From positions 107,000-170,999 of the forward strand of contig FR884055.1 in assembly GCA_000435495.1 (NCBI GenBank): a stretch of DNA of 64,000 bases, given 5' to 3'. The first letter of the stretch is position 1. Each line of letters starts with the position of its first letter. The stretch is from Firmicutes bacterium CAG:552 (GTDB lineage: Bacteria; Bacillota; Clostridia; Christensenellales; Pumilibacteraceae). Below are positions 53,453-62,112 of this stretch, in pieces. A program made the translations under genes and the position numbers. The notes under the pieces were generated by a model, which was not told where the DNA came from, made no database searches, and was given only the letters and a program-made list of their open reading frames with translations.

Positions 53453-53489
53453 CACCTCCTTCCGTCTTAGTCTACGCAATAAGAAGGTG
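53453..53489 (-). promoter_or_regulatory. Hairpin sequestering the ribosome binding site of the Cys-rich gene
   Basis: On the minus strand CACCTTCTT (53489-53481) pairs along nine bases (one G-U) with the Shine-Dalgarno AAGGAGGTG (53461-53453); loop 19 nt. The ATG is 7 nt further. When folded, ribosomes could not bind. Confidence 0.65.
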
Positions 53490-53522
53490 TATATACGGCA
53501 AATGCGACTTTTCTAAATAATG

Positions 53523-53903
53523 TTATTTTTGTTTTTTGTAGTTTGTAAGGTAGTCGTTGATTGCAGCCTTAATAGCCTCCTCGGCAAGTACGGAACAGTG
53601 AAGTTTTTGCGCAGGAAGGCCCCCGAGCTCGTCTACAACTTGCTGATTGGTAATCTTTAACGCCTCGTCCACGGTTTTGCCTTTTATCATACTCGTGGCA
53701 ACAGAAGAAGTCGCAATAGCAGCGCCGCAACCGAAAGTCTGAAAACTTACGTCTTCGATAACTCCGTCATCGTTTATTTTCATAAATATTTTCATTATAT
53801 CGCCGCAAGTTGCGTTGCCGACAGTGCCCACTGCGTTGGCGTCTTTCATTTCGCCCACGTTTTGCGGATTAGAAAATTCTTTAATTACTCTCTCGTTATA
53901 CAT
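53523..53903 (-). CDS. iscU: IscU/NifU-type Fe-S scaffold
   Basis: 126 residues. Assembles [2Fe-2S]/[4Fe-4S] clusters with sulfur from IscS. Three ligands: Cys33 (ATCGD, with Asp35), Cys59 (FGCGAA) and Cys103 (LHCSVLAEEA). This is IscU/NifU-N type rather than SufU, which has an insert before the second Cys. It overlaps iscS by 1 bp (TAATG). Confidence 0.96.
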   Translation of the reverse strand: MYNERVIKEFSNPQNVGEMKDANAVGTVGNATCGDIMKIFMKINDDGVIEDVSFQTFGCGAAIATSSVATSMIKGKTVDEALKITNQQVVDELGGLPAQKLHCSVLAEEAIKAAINDYLTNYKKQK

Positions 53904-55081
53904 TATTTTTTTCCTCCCATGAATTCTGCATAAAGCGGTGACATGTTTCTGAGTTTTTCCACCGCACTTACTACATTCTCTATTACATAATCGACGTCCT
54001 CTTTCGACGTATTTTTACCGAACGAAAATCTTATCGAACCGTGAGCCCTCTCTACGGGAAGTCCGGTAGCAAGCAAGACGTGCGAAGGTTCCAACGAACC
54101 GGACGAGCATGCCGATCCCGACGAGCAAGCTATGCCGTGCAAATCGAGCGTCAGAAGTAACGACTCTCCTTCGATAAATTCAAACGCAAAGTTGGCGTTC
54201 TGCGGCAAACGTCGCTCCCTGTCTCCGTTATAAATTACATACGGAATTCGTTTCTCTATCTCGCTGACGAAATAATCACGAATTTCCTTTACATGCTTAT
54301 AGTTTTTATCAAGATCGATAATTGCTATTTCCAAAGCCTTGGCTATTCCGACCACCGCCGGGACATTGGTTGTACCGCCTCGGCGGGTTCGCTCCTGATG
54401 TCCTCCTGCTATTAACTTGTCGGGTTTTATGCCGCTCTTTATATACAAAACGCCTATGCCTTTGGGACCGTAGAATTTATGCCCCGAAAAAGACATCATG
54501 TCCACTCCGAGATCATGAACGTCTACCGGTATAGATCCCATAGCTTGTACTGCGTCGGTATGAAACAGCGCACCGTGTCTGTGTGCAATCGCACACAATT
54601 CCTTTATCGGCTGAATACTGCCTATCTCGTTGTTTGCCGTCATTATCGACACGAGAGTTGTATCATCGTCAATAGCAGCCTCAAGATCCTCGGGATTTAC
54701 GATACCGTTTTTGTCTACAGGCAAATACGTTACCCTAAAGCCGTCTTGCTCGAGCTGAGCGCACGACGAAAGTATTGCCGCATGCTCTATCTTGGATGTA
54801 ATTATGTGCTTACCTTGCTCTTTTTTTGCGTGAGCAATGCCTTTCAGCGCCCAGTTGTCCGCTTCAGTACCGCCGGAAGTAAAATATATTTCCGTCGGCT
54901 TAACTTTAAGTAAGTCGGCAATTTTTCTTCTCGCCTCGTCTACAGCATATGCGCCCTCTTGACCAAAGGCGTGCATGCTGTTTGCGTTGCCGAATTTTTC
55001 ACTGAAATACGGCATCATCTCGTCGAGAACCGCTTTAGCGACAGGCGTGGTAGCCGAGTAATCCAAATACACTTTTCTCAT
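53903..55081 (-). CDS. iscS: IscS/NifS cysteine desulfurase
   Basis: 392 residues. PLP enzyme releasing sulfur from cysteine. Seen: YLDYSATTPV, TSGGTEADNWALKG, SGHKFYGPKGIG (PLP Lys) and the sulfur-carrying Cys loop SSGSACSSGS near residue 330, followed by the family C-terminus (GSIRFSFGKNTS). ATG at 55081 with GAGGT. Operon with iscR and iscU. Confidence 0.97.
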   Translation of the reverse strand: MRKVYLDYSATTPVAKAVLDEMMPYFSEKFGNANSMHAFGQEGAYAVDEARRKIADLLKVKPTEIYFTSGGTEADNWALKGIAHAKKEQGKHIITSKIEHAAILSSCAQLEQDGFRVTYLPVDKNGIVNPEDLEAAIDDDTTLVSIMTANNEIGSIQPIKELCAIAHRHGALFHTDAVQAMGSIPVDVHDLGVDMMSFSGHKFYGPKGIGVLYIKSGIKPDKLIAGGHQERTRRGGTTNVPAVVGIAKALEIAIIDLDKNYKHVKEIRDYFVSEIEKRIPYVIYNGDRERRLPQNANFAFEFIEGESLLLTLDLHGIACSSGSACSSGSLEPSHVLLATGLPVERAHGSIRFSFGKNTSKEDVDYVIENVVSAVEKLRNMSPLYAEFMGGKK

Positions 55082-55127
55082 TATAGTACCTCTGTAATTG
55101 ATTTGCTTAATTAAAAACGGGATATTT

Positions 55128-55526
55128 TTAGTAACACTTGTACTCGTTTACCATATCTTCCAAAGTAAACGAAGTCAGCAATTTATCGATTTCTCTGTGC
55201 AGATAAGAAAAAATCTTCTTGTTAGGACAATAATTATCCGAACAGCTGCCACTGGCGCAATCCGTTATGTCGATATTGTCCTCGAGCGCAACGAGCATGT
55301 CCCTAAGGGTTATTTCACTCGCAGGGCGACTTAAAGAGTACCCGCCGCCGGCGCCTCGTTTGCTCGTTACGATACCCCCTCGCCTCAACATACCTATAAG
55401 TTGCTCGAGATATTTTTCGCTGTGCCCTGTCTGCTTACTAAGCGTCTGCAGCGAAACCTTGTCGGGCGCTATTGCTATCAAAAAGCATAATCTTAATCCG
55501 TATGTCGCTCTGGTTGAAAATCTCAT
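55128..55526 (-). CDS. iscR: IscR, Rrf2-family Fe-S regulator
   Basis: 132 residues. Winged helix (residues 1-70; RFSTRATYGLRLCF, LEQLIGMLRRGGIVTSKRGAGGGYSL) and a cluster-binding loop with Cys90, Cys95 and Cys100. It should sense Fe-S status and control the isc operon. ATG at 55526 with TAGGAAA, just downstream of a consensus promoter with a dyad over the start site. Confidence 0.94.
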   Translation of the reverse strand: MRFSTRATYGLRLCFLIAIAPDKVSLQTLSKQTGHSEKYLEQLIGMLRRGGIVTSKRGAGGGYSLSRPASEITLRDMLVALEDNIDITDCASGSCSDNYCPNKKIFSYLHREIDKLLTSFTLEDMVNEYKCY

Positions 55527-55543
55527 ATTTCCTACCTTTTTAC

Positions 55544-55556
55544 TATGATATTCATA
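55544..55556. promoter_or_regulatory. Candidate IscR operator
   Basis: Dyad TATGA-TAT-TCATA between the -10 and the ribosome binding site of iscR, covering the expected transcription start. Position fits autoregulation; the sequence itself has not been matched to a known site. Confidence 0.45.
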
Positions 55557-55584
55557 TTATAAAACTTTAATACGCCTTTGTCAA
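55556..55584 (-). promoter_or_regulatory. Perfect consensus promoter of iscR-iscS-iscU
   Basis: Minus strand: TTGACA (55579-55584), 17-bp spacer, TATAAT (55556-55561). Such a strong promoter suggests control by repression. Confidence 0.92.
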
Positions 55585-55673
55585 CGCTTTTTACGTAAAA
55601 AATAATCGCCGAGTACATTTATTTTACAGCAGTCTTGTCACGCCGGATTTCTTACGCCGACTATGAATGGACG

Positions 55674-55719
55674 CCAATAAAAAAACGCCCGGTGCTATGC
55701 TTTTGCAAAACGCCGAGCG
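55674..55719 (-). terminator. Terminator of the BspA-like gene
   Basis: ACGCCCGG (55684-55691) pairs with CCGAGCGT (55712-55719), 8 bp including one G-U on the minus strand, 20-nt loop, followed by seven T. About 45 bp after the stop. Confidence 0.82.
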
Positions 55720-55764
55720 TCATTATTATCGTTCGAGCAAACGCTCTGAATCGAAATATTGAAA

Positions 55765-58700
55765 TTATTTAGCCCAAACCGAATAAGCTCTCTTTCCGTT
55801 GGGAATCTTGTTAACCTGATTGTACAGGAAATCGGGAGTTTCGGCGCCTTCGGTTAACGACCATCCGCCGAACGAATAACCGGTACGTACAGGAGGATTG
55901 AGATCAAAATCCTGATTCAATTTTGCGCCCGCTCTGGTTATAGATGCAACGTATTCATAGTTTTCGGCAAAGACACAATCATAGAAAACGTTAAGGTTTA
56001 CATAATACTCCGATTGAGATTCTTTATCAACTTCTATATGGTTAAACGCACGGAGATCCCAATTATTGTGCAAATTCTTAGCGTCGTGTTTGGGTGCATC
56101 GGTGTAAATAGTAACACCGGTACTCATATAGAAAACGGCTTCGGGTATAGTGTCTACGTTCTTATCGATATATGCATACTTAAGGCTCGAACATGCACCG
56201 AATGCAAATCGTCCGATATACTTAATATTGCCCGGTATAACTATACCTGTAACGTTAGTTTGAGCAATGGCTTGATCTGCGATAACGGTAATATTAGACG
56301 GAATATCTTTCAAAACATATGCGGCAGGCATAGTTCCCTTATAGCCGAACAAAACATTTCCTGCATAAATAGGACCGTCGGGCTGATCGTTATACCATTT
56401 GCAATTGTTAAGCACTCCTATTCCCGCCTTTTCAATCGTTTCGGGAACCACAATGGTGGAAAGAGCGGAACAATTTACAAATATACCCATACCCAATTCG
56501 GTAACGCCCTGAGGTATTTCGATAGACTGAAGTTTGAGACAGTTAGCAAATGCGTTGCGTTCTATCGTCTTAAGAGATGAAGGAAGCTTTATTGTTACAA
56601 GTGAAACGCATTTTCCGAACGCCATACCCTGTTCGCCGTACTGATCGTCATAGCCCGTGATTACAGTAATGGAATTCGGAAGAACAACGTCTGTAAGCGC
56701 AGCGCAATTATAGAACGTACCTTTCGGCAATTCGGTTAACTGAGCTAAAATCTCTACCGAAGTAAGCTTTTGACAGTTAGCAAACATAAGCAAGCCAAAT
56801 TGTTTTACCGTTGCGGGTATTGCTATTCTCTCAAGCGCAGAACTATTGAACGCCCCTATTTCCAACGTCGTAACGGTAGATTTTATCGTAAAGGAAGTAA
56901 GTCCCGATTGATAGAACAGACCTTCGGCAAGAACCGTAACCGCATCGGGCAACATAACCGTTTTAAGAGCCTTGCAACCCTGGAACGCATATGAACCTAT
57001 CTTACTTACGGATGAGGGTATGTCTATGCTTCCAAGAGCTACGCAACCGGCAAACATCTGAACAGGAATTTCTTTAAGTGCCTTCGGTAAATTGATTGTA
57101 GTAAGTTTGCTGCACTTGCTAAATGCGCCATCACCGAACGAAACAACAGTTTCGGGAATCTGCAACGTCACAATAGACGAACATTCGGAAAACGCATTTA
57201 TGCCGATACTTTCGAGTTTGGAAGGTAATGTTACGGAAACAAGCGAAGCGCATCCCGAGAATACTTCAGCTTCAAGTTTCGTAACGCCTTCGGGTATTAC
57301 TATCTCGGTAATTGCGGAAACCTTAAATGCTCCGATACCGATTGTGGTAAGCGCACTGGGAAGAGTAATATTACGGAGAGCCGTACACTTTTCAAATACA
57401 TAATTCCCGATCTTCTTAAGCGACGCAGGCAAATTAACCTCCGCAAGAGCCGTACAATTGCTAAATGCGCTATCCATTACCGTCTCAACGCCTTCGGGAA
57501 CGGTAATCGAGGGAAGCGCTACGCAACCTGCGAAAGATGCGCTACCTATATAATCGAGAGTAGAAGGTAAAGTTACGGAAGTAAGCGATTGGCAACCGTT
57601 AAATGCGTTTTCGGAAATCGAAGTTACTCCTTCGGGAATCACTATGGACACGATTTTACTTGATGCAAACGCACTTGCGCCGATACCGGTAGTCCCCGGC
57701 TTTATATCGTCGATAACCGTCTTAGTCAAAGTACCCTTATATCCGTAAAGGTAATTATCGAAATAAATGTATCCGTTATCGACAGCATCTTCCCATGCCG
57801 TTTTTTCAAAGCAGTTAAAGCCTATGTCTTTTACGGTATCGGATATGTTAATCGTCTCGAGCGCAGAGCAGCCGCTGAATGCTTTTAAGCCTAATCTTAC
57901 TAAGCTGTCGGGGAAGGTTACGCTCTTAAGGGCGGTACAATTCATAAATGCGCCGTTTCCGATATCCTTAACGGTAGATGCAAATTCGATATTGTTGAGA
58001 TCCGGGCATGCTGCAAACATCGTCACACCAACGCTTTCGGCACCGTCGAGAACTCTCACGGTCTTAAGACGTCGGCAGCTAGCAAATACCGATTGGCCTA
58101 TGGTTTCGATATATTTAAGGTTTACTTCTCGAATTTCAGCACAGTTATAGAAAGCGGAATCGCCTACACTAACAAGCTTTGAGGGAAATTCAATATCTTT
58201 CAGATTGATATTATTTGCAAAAGCGCCTGCGCCTATCGTCTCCAAACCTTCGTTAAACACCAAGGTCTTAAGAATATTATTGTTAATGAATGCGCTTTCA
58301 CCTATAGATTTAATCGACTCGGGGAAAGCAATTTTAATGATTTGCGTTCCTGTAAAAGCCTTCGCTCCTATTGTTTCCACGTAATGTCCCCAATTTATGG
58401 TTTTCAATGCGGTACAGCCGGAGAATGCTTCGTTAGATATATCTTTGAGACCTTTGCCGAAAGTTATCGTATCAAGTCCTGTACAACCTGCATAAGCTTG
58501 TTCTCCCAACGAAGTAAGGCTGTCGGGGAAAGTTACGCTTTTAAGCAATAACGCACTCTTAAATGCGCCTGCGCCTATAGAAACAAGCGACGAAGGAAAG
58601 CTGATATTGGTAAGCAATATATCACCGAGGAATGCCGACTCGCCGATTTCTTCGAGGTTATCGCCCTTGATTACGACTCTGAGAAGTTTTTGACAATTTG

Positions 58701-59280
58701 CAAAAGCTCCTAGGCCTATAACTTTTACGGATTCGGGTATCGTAACCTTAGTTATAGTAGTGTTACCTTCTTCGGAGTAAAAAGCCATATCGGCTATCTC
58801 CGTAACGGGCAATCCTTGGTAAGTGTCGGCAATGATTACTTCCTTATCTCTGCATTTGCCTACAGATACGGCGTAACCTGTACCGTCCGCATTCAGCGTA
58901 TATTCGAGTCCCGTAGACGGCACTACTTCCGGCTTGATTACCGGCAAAGTCGTTACAGTAAGGCTGAGTCTCGACCAATCGGATTCTTTAAGTTTGCCGC
59001 CCTCTGCGGGTACAGCCTTTACGCTTATAACGTAATCTCTGAGCTGTTTTACAAGCTTGGAAATATCGTACTGCGTGTCATTGACTTCTATAAGCTGACC
59101 TTCGAAGTCTATAACATAGCTTTCCGCATTTTCGACTGCGTCCCATTTTAGCGTCCAAGTATCTTCGTCTACAGATATGCCCGTAGGAGCCTTAAGCTTG
59201 TTGATATTACAAGCGGACAAGCTCATTATACAGGCGAATGCAACGACCAAAGATATGACGCACGTCATTATTTTCTTCAT
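55765..59280 (-). CDS. BspA-like leucine-rich-repeat lipoprotein
   Basis: 1171 residues. Lipoprotein signal (LSAC, Cys24), a fibronectin-III-like domain (about 30-110; LKWDAVENAESYVIDF), then roughly 38 LRR_5 repeats of about 23 residues (160-1050; pattern AFxxCxxLxxIxxPxxxxxIG). Two matching islands break the array at about 496-517 and 962-983 (IYFDNYLYGYKGT, IYAGNVLFGYKGT). The C-terminus (1093-1171) is a Listeria-Bacteroides-type repeat (GYSFGGW). BspA-family proteins bind host or matrix proteins on the cell surface; the ligand is unknown. ATG at 59280 with AAGGAG; promoter and terminator of its own. Confidence 0.93.
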   Translation of the reverse strand: MKKIMTCVISLVVAFACIMSLSACNINKLKAPTGISVDEDTWTLKWDAVENAESYVIDFEGQLIEVNDTQYDISKLVKQLRDYVISVKAVPAEGGKLKESDWSRLSLTVTTLPVIKPEVVPSTGLEYTLNADGTGYAVSVGKCRDKEVIIADTYQGLPVTEIADMAFYSEEGNTTITKVTIPESVKVIGLGAFANCQKLLRVVIKGDNLEEIGESAFLGDILLTNISFPSSLVSIGAGAFKSALLLKSVTFPDSLTSLGEQAYAGCTGLDTITFGKGLKDISNEAFSGCTALKTINWGHYVETIGAKAFTGTQIIKIAFPESIKSIGESAFINNNILKTLVFNEGLETIGAGAFANNINLKDIEFPSKLVSVGDSAFYNCAEIREVNLKYIETIGQSVFASCRRLKTVRVLDGAESVGVTMFAACPDLNNIEFASTVKDIGNGAFMNCTALKSVTFPDSLVRLGLKAFSGCSALETINISDTVKDIGFNCFEKTAWEDAVDNGYIYFDNYLYGYKGTLTKTVIDDIKPGTTGIGASAFASSKIVSIVIPEGVTSISENAFNGCQSLTSVTLPSTLDYIGSASFAGCVALPSITVPEGVETVMDSAFSNCTALAEVNLPASLKKIGNYVFEKCTALRNITLPSALTTIGIGAFKVSAITEIVIPEGVTKLEAEVFSGCASLVSVTLPSKLESIGINAFSECSSIVTLQIPETVVSFGDGAFSKCSKLTTINLPKALKEIPVQMFAGCVALGSIDIPSSVSKIGSYAFQGCKALKTVMLPDAVTVLAEGLFYQSGLTSFTIKSTVTTLEIGAFNSSALERIAIPATVKQFGLLMFANCQKLTSVEILAQLTELPKGTFYNCAALTDVVLPNSITVITGYDDQYGEQGMAFGKCVSLVTIKLPSSLKTIERNAFANCLKLQSIEIPQGVTELGMGIFVNCSALSTIVVPETIEKAGIGVLNNCKWYNDQPDGPIYAGNVLFGYKGTMPAAYVLKDIPSNITVIADQAIAQTNVTGIVIPGNIKYIGRFAFGACSSLKYAYIDKNVDTIPEAVFYMSTGVTIYTDAPKHDAKNLHNNWDLRAFNHIEVDKESQSEYYVNLNVFYDCVFAENYEYVASITRAGAKLNQDFDLNPPVRTGYSFGGWSLTEGAETPDFLYNQVNKIPNGKRAYSVWAK

Positions 59281-59304
59281 AGCATCTCCTTAATAAAGCA
59301 GAGT

Positions 59305-59323
59305 TGTACCACATTACGGTACA
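59305..59323. promoter_or_regulatory. Inverted repeat between promoter and start of the BspA-like gene
   Basis: TGTACC-N7-GGTACA, perfect 6-bp arms, lying in the leader about 10 nt after the -10 and 15 nt before the ribosome binding site. It could be a repressor site or a small hairpin. Confidence 0.5.
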
Positions 59324-59331
59324 CTATAGTA

Positions 59332-59361
59332 AGTCTAGCACAATACCGCACACGCAGTCAA
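59332..59361 (-). promoter_or_regulatory. Predicted promoter of the BspA-like gene
   Basis: Minus strand: -35 TTGACT (59356-59361), 18-bp spacer, -10 TAGACT (59332-59337) preceded by TGC (extended -10). Confidence 0.65.
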
Positions 59362-59489
59362 GATTTATCATAAACAATTTAGTAAATTTTATCCAAATTA
59401 CACAAACTCATACCATTTAACTGCATACATTTTGCAGCCTGGCTGACAATTCGAAACTCGGTCATGCCGAGAAATCAATTTGCGATTTA

Positions 59490-59524
59490 CAAAAAAAAAC
59501 GTCCTTGTTTTACACAAGGACGTT
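59490..59524 (-). terminator. Terminator of rpsU
   Basis: Perfect 10-bp stem AACGTCCTTG (59498-59507) and its complement (59515-59524), 7-nt loop, followed on the minus strand by eight or more T. It lies 18 bp after the rpsU stop. Confidence 0.93.
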
Positions 59525-59542
59525 ATCTTAATCAGCCGTTAT

Positions 59543-59722
59543 TTAGCTTCTTGCTCCACGTTTGCGAGCTTGTTCGGATTTCTTCTTTCTTCTTACGGAC
59601 GGTTTTTCATAAAATTCTTTACGTCGAAGATCGCCGAGCACATTATCTTTTTGGCACTTTCTCTTAAAACGCTTAAGAGCGCTTTCCAACGATTCGTTAT
59701 CGCCTACTTTAATGTACGACAT
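59543..59722 (-). CDS. rpsU: 30S ribosomal protein S21
   Basis: 59 residues, too short for many gene callers. The translation begins [19 protein letters not shown], has [12 protein letters not shown] in the middle and ends in a basic tail ([16 protein letters not shown]), as in all S21. ATG at 59722 with AAAGGCGG. It lies after HIT, as in other Bacillota dnaK clusters, but yqeY does not follow; the BspA-like gene does. Confidence 0.97.
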   Translation of the reverse strand: MSYIKVGDNESLESALKRFKRKCQKDNVLGDLRRKEFYEKPSVRRKKKSEQARKRGARS

Positions 59723-59764
59723 GTATTACACCGCCTTTGCTCTACGAGCCTTAATTGCTTAGCC

Positions 59765-59794
59765 ATTATATAATAAGCGGTAGCAGGTTGTCAA
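59765..59794 (-). promoter_or_regulatory. Promoter of rpsU
   Basis: Minus strand: TTGACA (59789-59794), 18-bp spacer, TATAAT (59765-59770). Both hexamers are perfect. It lets rpsU be transcribed apart from the dnaJ operon; no clear terminator separates it from the HIT gene. Confidence 0.87.
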
Positions 59795-59837
59795 ACGATT
59801 TTTTGCGAAATATAAATTTTTACGAAAAACTTTTCCG

Positions 59838-60170
59838 TTATACAGGCAATTTCTCGCCACCTAAAATGTGTATATGCAGATGAAATATCGTTTGTCCGCC
59901 ATCTTCTCCCTGATTGATTATAATTCTGTAACCGTTCTCGAGCCCGATGGTCGGGGCAATTTGCGAAATCTTCTTGAGCGCCCTGCCTACCAATTCCGTA
60001 TCGCTCGAATCCATTTCGGAAAGCGTAGCAAAATGTTTTTTCGGAATCATCAGGTAATGAATTTTTGCCTGAGGATGCAAATCGTTTATTACAAAAACAT
60101 CTTCGTCTTCGTAGATTCTTTCGGACGGTATTTCACCGCTTTCAATTTTACAAAAAACACAATCTTTCAT
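59838..60170 (-). CDS. HIT-family nucleotide hydrolase
   Basis: 110 residues. Histidine-triad protein (HinT-like) that cleaves nucleoside phosphoramidates or dinucleotides. Seen: CVFCKIESGEIPS at the N-terminus (Cys pair may bind zinc), YLMIPKKHFATL and the catalytic HLHIH near residue 98. Overlaps mtaB by 4 bp (ATGA). Confidence 0.96.
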   Translation of the reverse strand: MKDCVFCKIESGEIPSERIYEDEDVFVINDLHPQAKIHYLMIPKKHFATLSEMDSSDTELVGRALKKISQIAPTIGLENGYRIIINQGEDGGQTIFHLHIHILGGEKLPV

Positions 60171-61408
60171 ACTATTTCTCCTTTTGCTCCGTCTGCCATA
60201 ACCTCGGTGAGTTTCACTTTAGCAAGCTCTCCCGGCTTAAGCGACGAATAAACTTTTATATAATTGGAAGTATATCCTTCCGAAATTCCGTCTTTACTTT
60301 CCTCCGCATAAACTTCGGCTATCGAGCCTATATGGCTGCGGATAAACTCGTCTGCAAGTTTTTTGCCTATTTCTATAAGTTTACCTGCTCTTTCACTTCG
60401 TATACGCTTGTCGATTTGTGGCATCGAATACGCTGCCGTACCTTTACGCTCCGAGTACGGAAAAGCATGCAACGCCGCAAACTTAATCTTTTCTACGAAT
60501 TCGCAAGTCTCTTCGAATTCACTTTCGCTCTCTAACGGGAACCCCGTTATTATATCGGTCGTAATGGCGGCGGCAGGAAAATACTTGCGCACCGACTCGC
60601 ATTTCTCCTGATAAAATCGAGCGGTATATCGCCTGTTCATTCTTTTAAGCACGGCATCCGAACCACTCTGGAGAGACAAATGAAAATGATCGCAAAAACC
60701 GCATTCTTTCATTGCCGAAAGCAATTTGTCATCTATAACTTCGCACTCGAGCGAACCGAATCGTTTTCGAGCGCAAACGTCTTTCAATGCATAAACAAGC
60801 TCTGTCAAACCGTTCTCTCCGTCTCTGTAATCGGAGATATTTATGCCCGTAAGCACTATCTCTTTACTATGGAGAGCCGCCGTTTTCGCTTCCTCAACTA
60901 TCGATTCTATTTTTCTGGACCTCGATCTGCCCCTTAGGTACGGTATTCGGCAATACGAACAAAAGTTATTGCAGCCGTCCTGAATCTTTATGTACCCCCT
61001 CGTACGAGTAGGTTTAGGAATATTCATTTCTTCGTAAGTAAGCGGCAAATCCACGGTAAAATCGCCGTTTTTATCAACGCCGAGCTGCAAAAATTCGGCT
61101 ACAGATTGTATTTTGCCGCCGACTCCGCTTAAACTGACGTTTTTTTGCCGATATGCGGAACCGTCGTTTTGGGAGCTGCAACCGATAACCAAAATTCTTG
61201 CGTTTCTGTTATACTTGCGCATTCGCTCGACCGCCTGCCTTGACTTTTTGTCCGCCTCCGCCGTAACCGAACAAGTGTTTATAATATAAGCGTCGGCGTA
61301 ACATGGCTTGTCGGTGGCTTGTATGCCGTTCGCTTCGAGAAAGGATATTATCGCTTGTCCTTCGTAAGTATTCACTTTACATCCGAGTGAAAAAACCACA
61401 GCTTTCAT
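60167..61408 (-). CDS. mtaB: MtaB, tRNA t6A-37 methylthiotransferase
   Basis: 413 residues from the ATG at 61408 (overlapping the rsmE stop). Radical SAM enzyme adding a methylthio group to t6A37 of tRNA. N-terminal UPF0004 domain (SLGCKVNTYEGQ, INTCSVTAEADKKSRQ) with its own cluster Cys, radical SAM CNNFCSYCRIPYLRGRSRS (C-x3-C-x2-C) near residue 145, and a C-terminal TRAM domain. Depends on Fe-S assembly. Confidence 0.96.
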   Translation of the reverse strand: MKAVVFSLGCKVNTYEGQAIISFLEANGIQATDKPCYADAYIINTCSVTAEADKKSRQAVERMRKYNRNARILVIGCSSQNDGSAYRQKNVSLSGVGGKIQSVAEFLQLGVDKNGDFTVDLPLTYEEMNIPKPTRTRGYIKIQDGCNNFCSYCRIPYLRGRSRSRKIESIVEEAKTAALHSKEIVLTGINISDYRDGENGLTELVYALKDVCARKRFGSLECEVIDDKLLSAMKECGFCDHFHLSLQSGSDAVLKRMNRRYTARFYQEKCESVRKYFPAAAITTDIITGFPLESESEFEETCEFVEKIKFAALHAFPYSERKGTAAYSMPQIDKRIRSERAGKLIEIGKKLADEFIRSHIGSIAEVYAEESKDGISEGYTSNYIKVYSSLKPGELAKVKLTEVMADGAKGEIV

Positions 61409-62112
61409 TTTAACTCCCCGCTTTCGTACATAATCAAAGCAGCTGCCGTCACGCATGCCGTTTCTGCCCTCAAAATTCGTTTGCCGAGATTTATTCTCTC
61501 TGCGAATCCGAGCTTATTCGCTTCTTCTTCCGACCATCCGCCTTCGCCTCCGACAAAAATCGCAGAGCTACCGACCAAGTTCGCTGCCGCCTCCTTAAAC
61601 GATTTACCGTCTTTTTCATAAAAGAAAAACACGTTATCGAACTTTTTCGCTTCCGCTATTGCTTCGTCTAATGTCATCGGACTATGGCATACCGCAACCT
61701 TACCCCTGCCGCATTGCTGGGCGGCTTCCTTACAGATTTTATTAAGTCGCTCAACTTTTACGCTTTCTCTTTTTACCTGAGTATAATCGGTAACAACAGG
61801 GTAAATATCACTGAAACCGAGTTCGGTAAGTTTTTGACAAACATAATCGAGTTTGTCCCCCTTAAGCAGCGACACCATCAAAGCCGCTTTGACTTTCGGC
61901 TCGGATAAATTAACTCGTCGTTCTATAAGCGTAAGGGCGGTAGATTTTTTATCTATCGCCTTTATCACATAAATATAGTCATAGCCGTCGCCGTTACACA
62001 GTGTAACTTCATCGCCTATCCTTGCTCGCAAGACTACCGACAAATGCAAATGCTCGTCACCGCTCAAATGAACTTCGTTCGAACAATCTTCTTTTACAAA
62101 AATTTTTCTCAT
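61405..62112 (-). CDS. rsmE: 16S rRNA (uracil-1498-N3)-methyltransferase
   Basis: 235 residues. SPOUT methyltransferase. N-terminal PUA-like part (HLSVVLRARIGDEVTLCNGDG), SPOUT part with KGDKLDYVCQKLTELG, CKEAAQQCGRG near residue 145, IFVGGEGGWSEEEA near 187, and LGKRILRAETACVTAAAL at the C-terminus. Overlaps prmA by 4 bp. Confidence 0.97.
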   Translation of the reverse strand: MRKIFVKEDCSNEVHLSGDEHLHLSVVLRARIGDEVTLCNGDGYDYIYVIKAIDKKSTALTLIERRVNLSEPKVKAALMVSLLKGDKLDYVCQKLTELGFSDIYPVVTDYTQVKRESVKVERLNKICKEAAQQCGRGKVAVCHSPMTLDEAIAEAKKFDNVFFFYEKDGKSFKEAAANLVGSSAIFVGGEGGWSEEEANKLGFAERINLGKRILRAETACVTAAALIMYESGELK

